A DNA stretch of 64,000 bases from JALQUO01 sp964529685 (GCA_964529685.1 CAZGZC010000003.1:1-64000), one strand, 5' to 3'. Counted from the first letter of the stretch, positions 1-9,266 are shown. Notes: a model not told the origin generated them from the letters alone. Translations and numbers: made by a program.

Positions 1-405
1 GAAATCAAGATTAATGGTGAAACGACAATAGTAAAAGCTAGTCCTGAATACTTTAGTATTTATACAGCTTATAACGCGTTTATGAGTATCGCTACTATTG
101 GTAAAATCGGTTACCATGCTAGTGGTTCAGAAACTCTTGCTCAAATAAACAACGTCCTGGTCACCGATTACCGTGCTAGTGGTTCAGAAACTCTTGCTCA
201 AATACGCAACATCCTGGACACCGATTACCGTGTTAGTGGTTCAAAAACTCTTGTTCAAATAAGCAACGTCCTGTTTATATCAAGCATTATATTCAAACTA
301 GGACATCTTTTCACTGATGATTACCAACCTTATCATTTCACGAATATTGAAACTGGAGAAGAGATTGATCAATCTGTAATAAAAGCTGCTGTAGATACAT
401 ACTAA
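1..405 (+). CDS. Repeat-containing hypothetical membrane protein, 5' end outside the window
   Basis: The frame is open from base 1, so this is the C-terminal part of a longer protein; an internal ATG at 82 is unlikely to be the start. Function is not recognised. It is a close paralogue of the minus-strand gene at 28138-28677: the KINGETTIVKASPEYF stretch and the tail HLFTDDYQPYHFTNIETGEE match, and much of the DNA is nearly identical. It differs by holding about three copies of a 19-residue unit with core ASGSETLAQI, where the paralogue has one. The paralogue has two hydrophobic segments in the part missing here, so a membrane protein is likely. The stop overlaps the end of convergent metG by 4 bases. 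Confidence 0.6.
   Translation, partial: EIKINGETTIVKASPEYFSIYTAYNAFMSIATIGKIGYHASGSETLAQINNVLVTDYRASGSETLAQIRNILDTDYRVSGSKTLVQISNVLFISSIIFKLGHLFTDDYQPYHFTNIETGEEIDQSVIKAAVDTY
112..282 (+). repeat. Three in-frame 57-bp tandem repeats
   Basis: Units lie at 112-168, 169-225 and 226-282, each encoding 19 residues with core (Y)RASGSETLAQI. Units 1 and 2 are nearly identical; unit 3 is more diverged. The length is a multiple of three, so copy number can change without breaking the frame. Confidence 0.85.
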
Positions 406-1886
406 AGCTTCTTTAATAGACTCTCTACTGGATTTATAATTAATGTATTTCTCTCATTAATCTTAATAAGCTTAATTTTTTTAGGGTTTGCATATATAGT
501 TCCAAGAATCCTCTCAGCTGAGTCTGGTGCAAATGGCTGAAGTAAAATACCTATAACTCTAATTACCTCTAAAAGGACATACAAAACAACTTTCATTCTA
601 TCTGGTGCATCATTCTTTAGCTTCCAGGGAGCATTCCTTTCGATATAGCTATTTGCCTTGTGACCAATATCCAGGATTACTCCTATAGCATCGTTTATCT
701 TATATTCCTTCATAAGATCTCTAATTCTATTTATGCAATTATAAGCAGTATTTAATAACTCATTATCTTCATTATTTAAATCCGTAGCTATCTCAACCCT
801 GCTACCAAGCTGCTTATATGCAAATGACGTAACTCTCTGGACTAAATTACCTATATTATTCACTAACTCGCCATTGATTCTCTGTATCAGCGCCTCAGAT
901 GAAAAGCTCCCATCTTGCCCTATAGACATCTCACGCAGTAAAAAATACCTCATATAATCCCTACCAAACTCATCAACTATATCGTTGGGATCAAGGACAT
1001 TACCTAGTGATTTGGACATTTTTTCACCATTATTTTGCCACCATCCATGAGCTAAAATTTGATTAGGAGGAGCTATATCTAATGCCATTAAAAACGCAGG
1101 CCAGTAAACTGCATGGAACTGTAAAATATCTTTACCAACTATATGTAAGTTACAAGGCCAAAAGTTTTCTTTATCATTTGCATAAAGAGCCGAGAGATAG
1201 TTAAACAGAGCATCTAGCCAAACATATATTATATGTTTTTCATCATTAGGGACAGATATACCCCACTTCACTGCTATGCGAGAGACAGATAAATCTCTTA
1301 AACCTCCTTTCACAAAAGCTTTTACTTCATTAAACCTATAGTTTGGCATTACAAAGCTAGGATTATCCTCATAAAACTTTAGCAATTTTTCTTGAAAAGC
1401 TGATAATTTAAAGAAATAACTTGGTTCCTCAAGCCACTCAACATCTGCTCCAGTAGGAGCTTTACCATTCACTAACTCTGCTTCAGAATAAAAAGCCTCA
1501 TCTCTTACAGCATACCATCCAGAATAGCTTCCAAGGTATATATAGCCCTTTTGAATCATTTTATTCCATATATCTTGTACGAAAGCCTTGTGATGCTTAT
1601 CTGTAGTTCTGATAAAATAATCATATTGACAATAGATCTTATCCCATAAGTTTTGAAACTTGAGAACTATATTATCGACAAAGTCCTGTGTTTCTATCCC
1701 CTTCGCAGCTGCGGACTGATGTACCTTCTGACCATGCTCATCAGTCCCAGTTAAAAAGAAGGTTTCAACTCCATCTAAACTATGAAACCTCTTAATTACA
1801 TCAGCTATTATTGTTGTATAGGCATGACCTATGTGAGCTTCACCATTCACATAATATATTGGAGTTGTTAGATAAAATTTATTCAT
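402..1886 (-). CDS. metG: Methionyl-tRNA synthetase
   Basis: Class I aminoacyl-tRNA synthetase that charges tRNA-Met for initiation and elongation. The Rossmann catalytic core opens with the PIYYVNGEAHIGHAYT block (HIGH signature H18-I-G-H21), followed by TGTDEHGQ near residue 48 and the second ATP loop KMSKS at residues 289-293. A helical anticodon-binding domain follows from about residue 350. At 494 residues it is the compact bacterial form without the C-terminal EMAP/dimerisation extension. Its 3' end meets the convergent repeat gene with a 4-base overlap. Upstream lies a 680-base gap, so it is probably transcribed alone. Confidence 0.97.
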   Translation of the reverse strand: MNKFYLTTPIYYVNGEAHIGHAYTTIIADVIKRFHSLDGVETFFLTGTDEHGQKVHQSAAAKGIETQDFVDNIVLKFQNLWDKIYCQYDYFIRTTDKHHKAFVQDIWNKMIQKGYIYLGSYSGWYAVRDEAFYSEAELVNGKAPTGADVEWLEEPSYFFKLSAFQEKLLKFYEDNPSFVMPNYRFNEVKAFVKGGLRDLSVSRIAVKWGISVPNDEKHIIYVWLDALFNYLSALYANDKENFWPCNLHIVGKDILQFHAVYWPAFLMALDIAPPNQILAHGWWQNNGEKMSKSLGNVLDPNDIVDEFGRDYMRYFLLREMSIGQDGSFSSEALIQRINGELVNNIGNLVQRVTSFAYKQLGSRVEIATDLNNEDNELLNTAYNCINRIRDLMKEYKINDAIGVILDIGHKANSYIERNAPWKLKNDAPDRMKVVLYVLLEVIRVIGILLQPFAPDSAERILGTIYANPKKIKLIKINERNTLIINPVESLLKKL

Positions 1887-2565
1887 TTTTTAAACAACTA
1901 TACATTGATGAAAGTTTTGTGTCCATTAGATATGAGATCCTCTAGCTTGATCATTTTGATCTTGATAAATTGATCTATAGAAGAACTATATGATATACCA
2001 ATTTTCTTAAGAAAAATTTATTTCCTGTGTAGGCTTTTTCTATTCTACTCACTATCCTTTTTGTAGTTACTCCTCAAGATATCTTCCTGTTTGATAACTC
2101 AATCCCTTTTATTGAGTCTTGATTGTTTATCATGCTCTATTGCTTAGCATCTACCTAAGCTGTTCTGCTTCTTTCTCATCTAAAGTTGATCGATATTCTT
2201 TACCAAGGAATGAATAGATTGCCTTAAGCAGTTCGGTATTATTTCTTTAAAATTATTTGGTTTTTTCGGTGGAAAATGATTTTTTCTTTCCGTAGAAATC
2301 TTGCATCTAATATGCAAATTCATATCTCGTTTTTTCAATCTTTAGTCTTACCATTATCAGATTTCATCTATTGCTCCATCTTATAAAACCCATGAATTTA
2401 TTTTAGTTATTAATCTTATTAACTTCCTTTAATAATGCTTGTTTATTATCTTCGAGCTCTTAAAAATATGGAGCATATTTAGAATTTGTTAAACCTATGC
2501 CCTCATTAAATAGCGATATTAATATAATGATCGAAAAATTTTCTTAATAATTCTGCATTGATTAA
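1887..2565. other. 679-bp gap with no recognised gene
   Basis: AT-rich sequence between the start of metG and the end of the TrpR-like gene, both on the minus strand. No open frame of useful size, tRNA or clear inverted repeat was found. It should hold the metG promoter. It may be decayed coding sequence, but no remnant could be matched to a family. Confidence 0.5.
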
Positions 2566-3234
2566 CTAATCATTCATTGTTGTAACATTATCTTCGACTC
2601 TCACAGCAAGATCATTTTCACTCATACGCTTCAATACAGTTTTGTATCCATTATTGTTTTCATGTAGAAGAAAACGAGCAACTCTTGTAATAGTAGCAAT
2701 ACTCACTCTTGTGAATTCATGAATCTCCCTGTAAGAGAGGTTACTCATTAATAATTTAGCTACTTCTAGTCTCTCTTGCATCGATTTGATCTCAGATGGT
2801 GTACAGATATCTCTCAAAAATGCATATAATTCTTGCTGATTATTCTTTTTAAGTTGTAAGAAGGCATTACATAGCTGTAGAGATAAAATCGAAATACTTC
2901 CACTGTCTTCTTCATCAACTTTTCTTGGAAGTAAACCAACTTCTATTAATCTCTTAAGAATAATCTTGTATCCATTATTATTTTCATTGAATAAGAAGCG
3001 AGCAACTCTTGTAATAGTAGCAATACTAACTTTTGTAAGCTCATGGATTTCTCTATAAGATAAGAATCCAGCCATGAGAAGGTTTGCAACTTCTAGCCTT
3101 TCTTCCATCGATTTGATCTCAGATGGTGTACAGATGTCTTTCAAGAATAAATATATCTCTTGTTGAGTATTTAATTGTGAAAAAGAATGACATAGCTGTA
3201 AAGCTAATGCCGAAATTTGTATGTTTACAGACAT
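2566..3234 (-). CDS. TrpR/YerC-like DNA-binding protein with two fused domains
   Basis: Probable transcriptional regulator with a Trp-repressor-like helix-turn-helix. Two copies of one domain are fused: about residues 14-96 and 120-203. Each carries FL(K/R)DICTPSEIKSM, then (E/Q)ERLEVA(N/K)LLM and SYREIHE(L/F)T(K/R)VSIATITRVARFL, which is the YerC/YecD pattern (CT..E...M..RLEVA.LL, then YREI....SIATI.RV). Family members are normally single domains of about 90-100 residues that dimerise, so this protein may be a covalent pseudo-dimer. The ligand is unknown. It stands alone, with long non-coding gaps on both sides. Confidence 0.8.
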   Translation of the reverse strand: MSVNIQISALALQLCHSFSQLNTQQEIYLFLKDICTPSEIKSMEERLEVANLLMAGFLSYREIHELTKVSIATITRVARFLFNENNNGYKIILKRLIEVGLLPRKVDEEDSGSISILSLQLCNAFLQLKKNNQQELYAFLRDICTPSEIKSMQERLEVAKLLMSNLSYREIHEFTRVSIATITRVARFLLHENNNGYKTVLKRMSENDLAVRVEDNVTTMND

Positions 3235-3666
3235 TTTTTCCTATATTTTGAGTTTTTTGGTTGAAAATAACAACTTAAACTTCATTTAACTCAGTATGTA
3301 TTCTAATGAAAAATCATTATATAGAGCTTTATTAAGTCTTTTATTAAATTTTTTACCAGTTTTTTGTATTTAGTTTATATTATTAATCCAATATATGCAT
3401 TACGCTTATTGTATGTAACATATACATTTAAGGTTGTATATATTATATTACAAATAACTTATTATTATGTTATAAATTATTCATGTTTTATCTAAAGTAT
3501 TTTTAAATATGGCATAAAGAAACAAATTACCATGAATATAAGCTATTAGCAATAAAATGAATAGATATAAATCTACCTAACCATTTGTTTTGTATAGAGA
3601 TACCTCTTAGCAATAGCTAAGAAAATAATCAAACAGAACTTGCATAATTAGTAATTGGTGTTTATA
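3235..3666. other. Intergenic region upstream of atpE
   Basis: About 430 bases of very AT-rich sequence between divergently transcribed genes. It must hold promoters for the TrpR-like gene and for the F0 genes. A small hairpin, CTTAGC AATA GCTAAG, lies at 3606-3621, about 45 bases before the chosen atpE start. No atpB gene or remnant was seen here, although atpB usually precedes atpE. Confidence 0.5.
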
Positions 3667-3909
3667 ATGAAAACAAAAACAATGGACTTAACTACTCTTA
3701 AGTATATAGGTGTTGGTTTAAGCGCAATGGGAATGCTTGGTGCAGCTATAGGCGTTGGTAACATCTTTTCGTCTCTTTTAAGCTCTATAGCGAGAAATCC
3801 ATCTGCAGAGCCACAAATGGTAAAAGCTGCTTTTATTGGTGCCGGTCTTGCCGAAGCTATGGGGCTGTTTTCCTTCCTTTTAGCAATATTATTATTATTT
3901 GCAGTTTAA
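3667..3909 (+). CDS. atpE: F0F1 ATP synthase subunit c
   Basis: Proteolipid of the membrane rotor ring that carries protons through F0. It is an 80-residue hairpin of two transmembrane helices joined by the polar loop ARNPSAEPQ (residues 42-50). The proton-carrying carboxylate is Glu63 in helix 2 (GAGLAEAMGLF). The sequence strongly resembles rickettsial subunit c. The start is uncertain: in-frame TTG 3655, GTG 3658, ATG 3667 and ATG 3682 all exist. ATG 3667 is chosen, and ATG 3682 gives a protein aligned to the usual MD start. The b' gene begins on the next base, so they are co-transcribed. The usual upstream atpB is absent. Confidence 0.95.
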   Translation: MKTKTMDLTTLKYIGVGLSAMGMLGAAIGVGNIFSSLLSSIARNPSAEPQMVKAAFIGAGLAEAMGLFSFLLAILLLFAV

Positions 3910-4359
3910 ATGTCTTTACCTCACTTTCATATAGAGTCTTTTCCAGGTCAATTGATTTGGCTTTTTATCACTGGAGGAATGACTTACCTTTTCAGTAAAT
4001 TTCTTTTTATACCTCTAATATCTTCATCAATCAATAAAAGAAATTCTCTATTGAGAAGCTATATAGAAGAGACAAAACAGATAAATATTGAGGTAAAAAA
4101 TTTAGTGACACAAATAGAATCACTATCAAGTAAGTCTAGTATTGAAAGTAAAGCTATAATAGAAGAAGCTCTTTCTAAGTCTCAGATCATTATGTTACAA
4201 TATATTAAAGAAAATAATGATTCTTTTCTTAAAAAAATTAAAGAATATGATGAATATCTCATCTCTCAAAATATAAAACTTTCTGCAAATGTTGACTTTA
4301 TTATAAAAGAGGTTAGAGATAAAATTATATATTTTATCACAAGACAAAATATCTCTTAG
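3910..4359 (+). CDS. atpF': F0F1 ATP synthase subunit b'
   Basis: Peripheral stalk subunit of F0, pairing with subunit b to hold the F1 head still. One N-terminal transmembrane helix (about residues 12-34) is followed by a long charged helix. The opening LPHFHIESFPGQLIWLFIT matches the b' pattern of alphaproteobacteria and cyanobacteria (LPQF...F..Q..WL.I.F). At 149 residues it is of ordinary length. It starts directly after the atpE stop codon and is followed 6 bases later by subunit b, giving the order c-b'-b typical of alphaproteobacteria. Confidence 0.88.
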   Translation: MSLPHFHIESFPGQLIWLFITGGMTYLFSKFLFIPLISSSINKRNSLLRSYIEETKQINIEVKNLVTQIESLSSKSSIESKAIIEEALSKSQIIMLQYIKENNDSFLKKIKEYDEYLISQNIKLSANVDFIIKEVRDKIIYFITRQNIS

Positions 4360-4365
4360 AATTAT

Positions 4366-4839
4366 ATGTTAAATGAAAATTTTTGGATTTTCCTATCATT
4401 TGTTTGTTTTGTATTACTTGGATACAAGTTTATAAAACAAAGTGTTATTTCCACATTAGATACAAAAATAAAATCAGTTGATGAGTTAATATTAAATGCG
4501 CAATCTGCAAAAAAAGATTCAGAAGAAAAATTATCTTCTCTCAATCAAGAATATGAGAACATTCTTGCAAAATATAATCTTATTGTAGAAGAAGCAATAG
4601 TAGAAGCAGCACAAATATTAAAACAAACAGAAGAAAAAGTTAAAATTCTCGACCAGCAAATGATTACTCATTTTGATGAATACAAAAATCAGTCAGAGAA
4701 AGTAATGATAGACAAATTAAAAGGAGATATTTTAATGACTGTTCTGAAATTAATTGAGAATGATTACAAAGGAAAGCAGTCTCATCAGTTGCAAAGCATT
4801 GAAGATAATATAGATTTTATAAAAAAAATGTGGAATTAA
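4366..4839 (+). CDS. atpF: F0F1 ATP synthase subunit b
   Basis: Peripheral stalk subunit. The N-terminal hydrophobic stretch ENFWIFLSFVCFVLLGYKFI (residues 3-22) anchors it in the membrane. The rest is a long amphipathic coiled-coil helix rich in Lys, Glu and Gln. Length (157 residues) and position after subunit b' support the call; the sequence itself is poorly conserved, as is usual for this subunit. It is the last F0 gene of the cluster, and the paraslipin gene follows after 3 bases. Confidence 0.88.
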   Translation: MLNENFWIFLSFVCFVLLGYKFIKQSVISTLDTKIKSVDELILNAQSAKKDSEEKLSSLNQEYENILAKYNLIVEEAIVEAAQILKQTEEKVKILDQQMITHFDEYKNQSEKVMIDKLKGDILMTVLKLIENDYKGKQSHQLQSIEDNIDFIKKMWN

Positions 4840-4842
4840 TAA

Positions 4843-5766
4843 ATGTTTGAGTTTTCACCTTCAATTATTCTCTTAATTATACTCCTTGTAGCTTTATTTT
4901 ATATAATCAAAATAGTCCCTCAGCAGGAAGCGTGGTTGATTGAGAGGTTTGGTAAATATAATAGACTGATGGAAGCTGGTTTACACTTCGTTATACCATT
5001 TATAGAGCACATTCCTTATAGACACTCTCTTAAAGAAAGAGCTATTGACATATCTGAACAGGCAGCAATAACTAAGGATAATGTAACACTTCTTATAAAT
5101 TCAATAATATATGTAAAGATTACAAGTCCATTTAATGCTTCTTATGGTGTGGAGAATCCCTACAATGCTGTAATGCAGCTAGCACAAACATCTATGAGAT
5201 CAGCAATAGGCAAACTAATGCTGGATAATACCTTTGAAGCTAGAGAACACCTCAATGCACAAATAGTTAAAGCTATAAACGAGGCATCTGCAACATGGGG
5301 TATAAGATGTATGAGACATGAAATTAAAGACATAACCCCACCAGCAAATATACTTAAATCAATGGAGATGCAAGTAGCTGCTGAGAGACAAAAGCGTGCA
5401 GTAATACTTGAATCAGAGGGGCAGATGCTATCTATGATAAATGTTGCCGAAGGTAGGAAAAAAGAAGTTGTTTTAAACTCTGAAGCTCTCATGACTGAGC
5501 AAGTGAATAAAGCTAAGGGTGAAGCTGAAGGTATTCAATTAGTGGCAAATGCAACTGCAGATAGTATTTCAGCTATAGCTAGTGTAGTTTCAACTAAGGG
5601 CGGTGAAGATGCGGTGACTCTCAGGATTGCAGAAAAATACATTGATGCATTTAAAGCACTTGCTCAAACAAATAATTCAATGATAATCCCAGCAGATACA
5701 GGTAATATTAGTAGTGTTGTTAGCCAGATACTTGGTACATATAAACAGATAAAAAAGTCTAATTAG
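4843..5766 (+). CDS. Paraslipin: SPFH-domain protein of the stomatin/SLP-2 type
   Basis: Membrane scaffold protein of the SPFH superfamily, probably forming oligomers at membrane microdomains; homologues include QmcA and mitochondrial SLP-2. Residues 5-23 form an N-terminal transmembrane helix. The SPFH domain opens with IVPQQEAWLIERFGKYNR, which is close to the paraslipin consensus. The segment DITPPANILKSMEMQVAAER leads into an Ala/Glu-rich coiled coil with repeated EGQ and AEG motifs. Length (307 residues) is typical. It follows atpF by 3 bases and is likely co-transcribed. Its end overlaps the end of a convergent gene by 4 bases. Confidence 0.93.
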   Translation: MFEFSPSIILLIILLVALFYIIKIVPQQEAWLIERFGKYNRLMEAGLHFVIPFIEHIPYRHSLKERAIDISEQAAITKDNVTLLINSIIYVKITSPFNASYGVENPYNAVMQLAQTSMRSAIGKLMLDNTFEAREHLNAQIVKAINEASATWGIRCMRHEIKDITPPANILKSMEMQVAAERQKRAVILESEGQMLSMINVAEGRKKEVVLNSEALMTEQVNKAKGEAEGIQLVANATADSISAIASVVSTKGGEDAVTLRIAEKYIDAFKALAQTNNSMIIPADTGNISSVVSQILGTYKQIKKSN

Positions 5767-7034
5767 GATCTTAATGTTCTTTGATCATCTTTTATAATTG
5801 AATCAACCCACTTTTCAGCACAAAACTTTTTCTCTATCCAAGACCAAACATCTTTGAGAAACTCAATTATTTGCGTCAATATATTTGGATCGGTATTATC
5901 TTTAGCATTATTCAATTCTTCAAGTAATTTTTTCCTTGTTGCAATAAGAGTCTGCAATTGATATTGATCTCCCATACTGAAATTTCTATGTTTTATTTGC
6001 CTTATCATTTTTTTTATTGCTTTATAATCTCTTTCTGGATTATTTTCCACAGGAATATCCTGTGTTATAAACACACTTAATGCTTTGACATATTCATTTA
6101 ATGCAGTTTTGAGAGAGTCACTAGAAATTATTATCTCCTTATCTTGATTATAAAACACTGTTTGTTGGTTATCCCAAATGACTTTGTAACCATTTAATCT
6201 TTGTCTGATATATGCTGCATTTGTATCGCTTGCTATTTGCCCATTATCACCACTACCGGCACCAAGTGGAATATTAATACTGCCTGCAACAACTCTAAGT
6301 ACTTTACCACCATCAGAACCTGTAATCATAGCTCTCTTAGCATTAAAAGCTATGCCTTCTAGATTATTTTTTTTTCCAATATTTATTGAATTAGGACTCA
6401 AACCATAAAATCTGAAACTTATCTCTGGATTTGCTTTAGCAACCTCTTGTAAAGCTTCGAATTGGATATCTCCACAGGTTTTTAGGGCTTCTGCTTTTTT
6501 AATTAAAGGACCGGAATATATACCTAATCCCATCCCAGGTACAACAATTTCAGTTGCATTATATGCTTTAGCAGCCGCTATATTATTTTCAGCCCAAATT
6601 GTGAAATGTTGTTTATAAGCTTTTTGGTTTAATTTTAAATTTATCCCAGGTAAATTTATATATTCAGGATTATCTAGCCCGTAAAATTTTTTGACTGCTA
6701 GAGAAAGACCAGTATGCTCACCTTGAAAAAATATATCTTGATAAATCTTTTGACTTAGATCTGGTGCAACATTTGCAATAATAACACCATGAATTGACGG
6801 ATTAAATGATGCATGCGCTGATGCATTCCCACTATTATTTGTATTACTTTTGAAGATAACAGAAAAGCTCTCACCAATGAGAGTTGCTATAACAGGATCA
6901 TTTTTAAATCCCTTAGGAGCTTTACCATCTTTACTTTTTATAAGATTTACAGCATATTCTTCTAGGTTTTCATGTCCGGTCTCTCTGATCAATTCTCTTA
7001 TTGCCGGATGTAGCATTATATTTGCTGTTATCAT
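5763..7034 (-). CDS. Hypothetical protein with a possible macro-like segment
   Basis: No confident family. The 423-residue protein has no signal peptide or transmembrane helix. Residues around 160-215 read EIVVPGMGLGIYSG, then a helix ending in EVAKANPEISFRFYG. This resembles the macro domain strand-loop-helix-strand (A.PA.GTGIYG...), a fold that binds ADP-ribose or related nucleotides. Macro hallmarks such as the N-terminal NAAN block are not seen, so the match is tentative. A Gly-rich stretch, GSINIPLGAGSGDNGQ, lies near residue 255. The C-terminal 120 residues are charged and helical, ending KFCAEKWVDSIIKDDQ. An exported effector is conceivable but not shown. Confidence 0.5.
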   Translation of the reverse strand: MITANIMLHPAIRELIRETGHENLEEYAVNLIKSKDGKAPKGFKNDPVIATLIGESFSVIFKSNTNNSGNASAHASFNPSIHGVIIANVAPDLSQKIYQDIFFQGEHTGLSLAVKKFYGLDNPEYINLPGINLKLNQKAYKQHFTIWAENNIAAAKAYNATEIVVPGMGLGIYSGPLIKKAEALKTCGDIQFEALQEVAKANPEISFRFYGLSPNSINIGKKNNLEGIAFNAKRAMITGSDGGKVLRVVAGSINIPLGAGSGDNGQIASDTNAAYIRQRLNGYKVIWDNQQTVFYNQDKEIIISSDSLKTALNEYVKALSVFITQDIPVENNPERDYKAIKKMIRQIKHRNFSMGDQYQLQTLIATRKKLLEELNNAKDNTDPNILTQIIEFLKDVWSWIEKKFCAEKWVDSIIKDDQRTLRS

Positions 7035-7274
7035 TTTTTCTAAATTGGCATAGTTTAGATCACTTTATCATATTATTGATTATAGCAAAGAGGTCTATTA
7101 TTATACAGATATTGGAACAGGAAACTTTAATATAATCTCTCATATTATAAATTTTGATTTTTATAAAAAAAGCTGATATTCAATCTTAAATAGATGATAT
7201 CATTTCATTAGAAGATAATACATGGTAGCTATACATTACCTGAGATTGATATATAATCAGGACAAAAAACTTAA

Positions 7275-8687
7275 ATGATGACAAATATAGGTTTAATTAC
7301 TCAAATAATGGGAGCTATAGTGGATGTGCGATTTGATCTTGATAATGTGCCTCCTTTACTAAATGCTCTCCACTGTCAAATAAATAATAAAAGACTAGTA
7401 TTAGAAGTTGCACAACATATAGGCGATGGAATAGTGAGGACAATTGCTATGGACTCCACAAATGGTTTAGCCAGAGGAGTAGAAGTAAGTGATAGTGGTA
7501 AACAGATAGAAGTACCAGTAGGTAAAGCAACTCTTGGTAGAATATTTAATGTAGTAGGAGAACCAATTGATGATAGAGGACCAGTAAAAACTGATGATTA
7601 TAGGCAGATTCACGCAGAAGCTCCTAAGCTGATAGATCAATCTACAAATTCTGAAATATTAGTGACTGGTATAAAAGTTATAGATCTATTAGCTCCCTAT
7701 CCAAAAGGTGGTAAGATTGGGCTATTTGGTGGTGCAGGAGTCGGCAAAACAGTTCTAATTATGGAGCTTATAAATAACATTGCTAAGGCTCATCATGGCT
7801 TCTCAGTCTTTGCTGGAGTAGGTGAGAGAACAAGGGAAGGTAATGATCTTTATCATGAGATGATCGATTCTAAAGTAATTGATCTGGAGAATTTTGATAA
7901 ATCAAAGGTTGCATTAGTATATGGACAAATGAATGAGCCGCCAGGAGCTAGAGCTAGAGTAGCATTATCTGCTCTAACTATGGCTGAATACTTCCGTGAT
8001 GATGAGCATCAGGATGTACTTCTCTTTATTGACAATATTTTTAGATTTACTCAGGCTGGAGCAGAAGTATCTTCTCTGTTAGGTAGGATACCATCTGCAG
8101 TAGGTTATCAACCAACACTAGCAACTGAAATGGGCGCATTACAAGAGAGAATCACATCTACAAAACATGGTTCAATTACATCAGTTCAGGCAATATATGT
8201 ACCAGCAGATGATTTAACTGATCCAGCACCAGCAATATCATTTACTCACTTAGATGCAACTACAGTTCTTAGTAGGCAGTTAGCTGAGCTAGGTATATAT
8301 CCTGCAATTGATCCATTAGACAGTACATCTCAAATGTTAAGACCAGAGATAATTGGTGAGGAGCATTACAATACAGCTAGGGAGGTACAGAGGATCCTCC
8401 AAACCTATAAATCTCTACAAGATATGATTGCTATACTTGGGATTGATGAACTCTCTGAAGAAGATAAATTGAATATTGTAAGGGCAAGAAGAATCCAACG
8501 CTTCTTATCACAACCGTTCAACGTAGCTGAGACATTTACTGGTATGAAGGGAGCTTTAGTGCCTGTGCAAGAAACTATAAAAGGATTTAAAAAAATCATT
8601 GCTGGGGAATGCGATCACCTACCTGAAGCTGCATTTTACATGGTAGGCACTATAGCAGAAGTTGAAGAAAAAGCTAAGAAGCTATAA
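7275..8687 (+). CDS. atpD: F0F1 ATP synthase subunit beta
   Basis: Catalytic subunit of the F1 head, making ATP from ADP and phosphate as the rotor turns. The Walker A motif GGAGVGKT is at about residues 152-159, GERTREGNDLY follows near 190, and the Walker B stretch DVLLFIDNIFRFTQAG lies near 250, then the DELSEEDKL turn. Length (470 residues) is normal. Start codons ATG 7275 and ATG 7278 are adjacent. The usual upstream atpH-atpA-atpG are absent: the preceding gene is an unrelated minus-strand gene, so atpD has its own promoter within the 240-base gap. An unknown gene separates it from atpC. Confidence 0.98.
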   Translation: MMTNIGLITQIMGAIVDVRFDLDNVPPLLNALHCQINNKRLVLEVAQHIGDGIVRTIAMDSTNGLARGVEVSDSGKQIEVPVGKATLGRIFNVVGEPIDDRGPVKTDDYRQIHAEAPKLIDQSTNSEILVTGIKVIDLLAPYPKGGKIGLFGGAGVGKTVLIMELINNIAKAHHGFSVFAGVGERTREGNDLYHEMIDSKVIDLENFDKSKVALVYGQMNEPPGARARVALSALTMAEYFRDDEHQDVLLFIDNIFRFTQAGAEVSSLLGRIPSAVGYQPTLATEMGALQERITSTKHGSITSVQAIYVPADDLTDPAPAISFTHLDATTVLSRQLAELGIYPAIDPLDSTSQMLRPEIIGEEHYNTAREVQRILQTYKSLQDMIAILGIDELSEEDKLNIVRARRIQRFLSQPFNVAETFTGMKGALVPVQETIKGFKKIIAGECDHLPEAAFYMVGTIAEVEEKAKKL

Positions 8688-8718
8688 ATTTATAGGATAA
8701 AAGCTTGATATTTTCTTT

Positions 8719-9222
8719 ATGTTGTTATATATTGCTTGCAATCAGACAAATAATAAAATTTTACAAATTAATATGCAAAATAATAATCAAGCATCTGTAG
8801 AACGTCTAATTAGCTGTTGTTTGTGTCGAGCTGAAGCAGATCCACTTAACAGATTGCTCACAGAGCTTGCAATATATAACATTAAACAACATCATGCTGT
8901 GCGCTTCGTTATCAAAGCTATACAATATCTGCTATCCCAGTACCAGATGGGTCTTTCAGTAGATCAAAACAGTTTGGTAGTTACTCTAGTATGTAGTGAT
9001 CAGGCAAAAATTCAAGACTTTTGTAATGCAGTAATAGAATTTCTTACAGGATTGCAAGGTCTAGAGAATGGTATTACTCCAGATAGTAATCAAAATAATA
9101 GTAAGATGCCAGAACTCATAAAAATTTGTAGAGAGTTAGCCAACCCAAAATCACCAACATATCAGGCCTATATCAAACATATTGCTCAAAATGATAAGCA
9201 CAATAGTTCTAAAGAACTCTAG
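8719..9222 (+). CDS. Hypothetical protein between atpD and atpC
   Basis: Not recognised. The 167-residue protein is soluble and mostly helical, with a Cys-rich patch ISCCLCRAEADP near residue 32 and no signal peptide. It starts 31 bases after atpD (an alternative ATG lies at 8773). Its stop codon overlaps a GTG that opens the atpC frame, so the three genes are probably one transcript. It is not a known F1 subunit: gamma and delta are much longer and share no visible motif. Its place inside an ATP synthase operon may be coincidental. Confidence 0.55.
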   Translation: MLLYIACNQTNNKILQINMQNNNQASVERLISCCLCRAEADPLNRLLTELAIYNIKQHHAVRFVIKAIQYLLSQYQMGLSVDQNSLVVTLVCSDQAKIQDFCNAVIEFLTGLQGLENGITPDSNQNNSKMPELIKICRELANPKSPTYQAYIKHIAQNDKHNSSKEL

Positions 9223-9266
9223 TGTTATTTACAGGTACTATAGAAGGAGTTGAAGAGAAAGCTATA

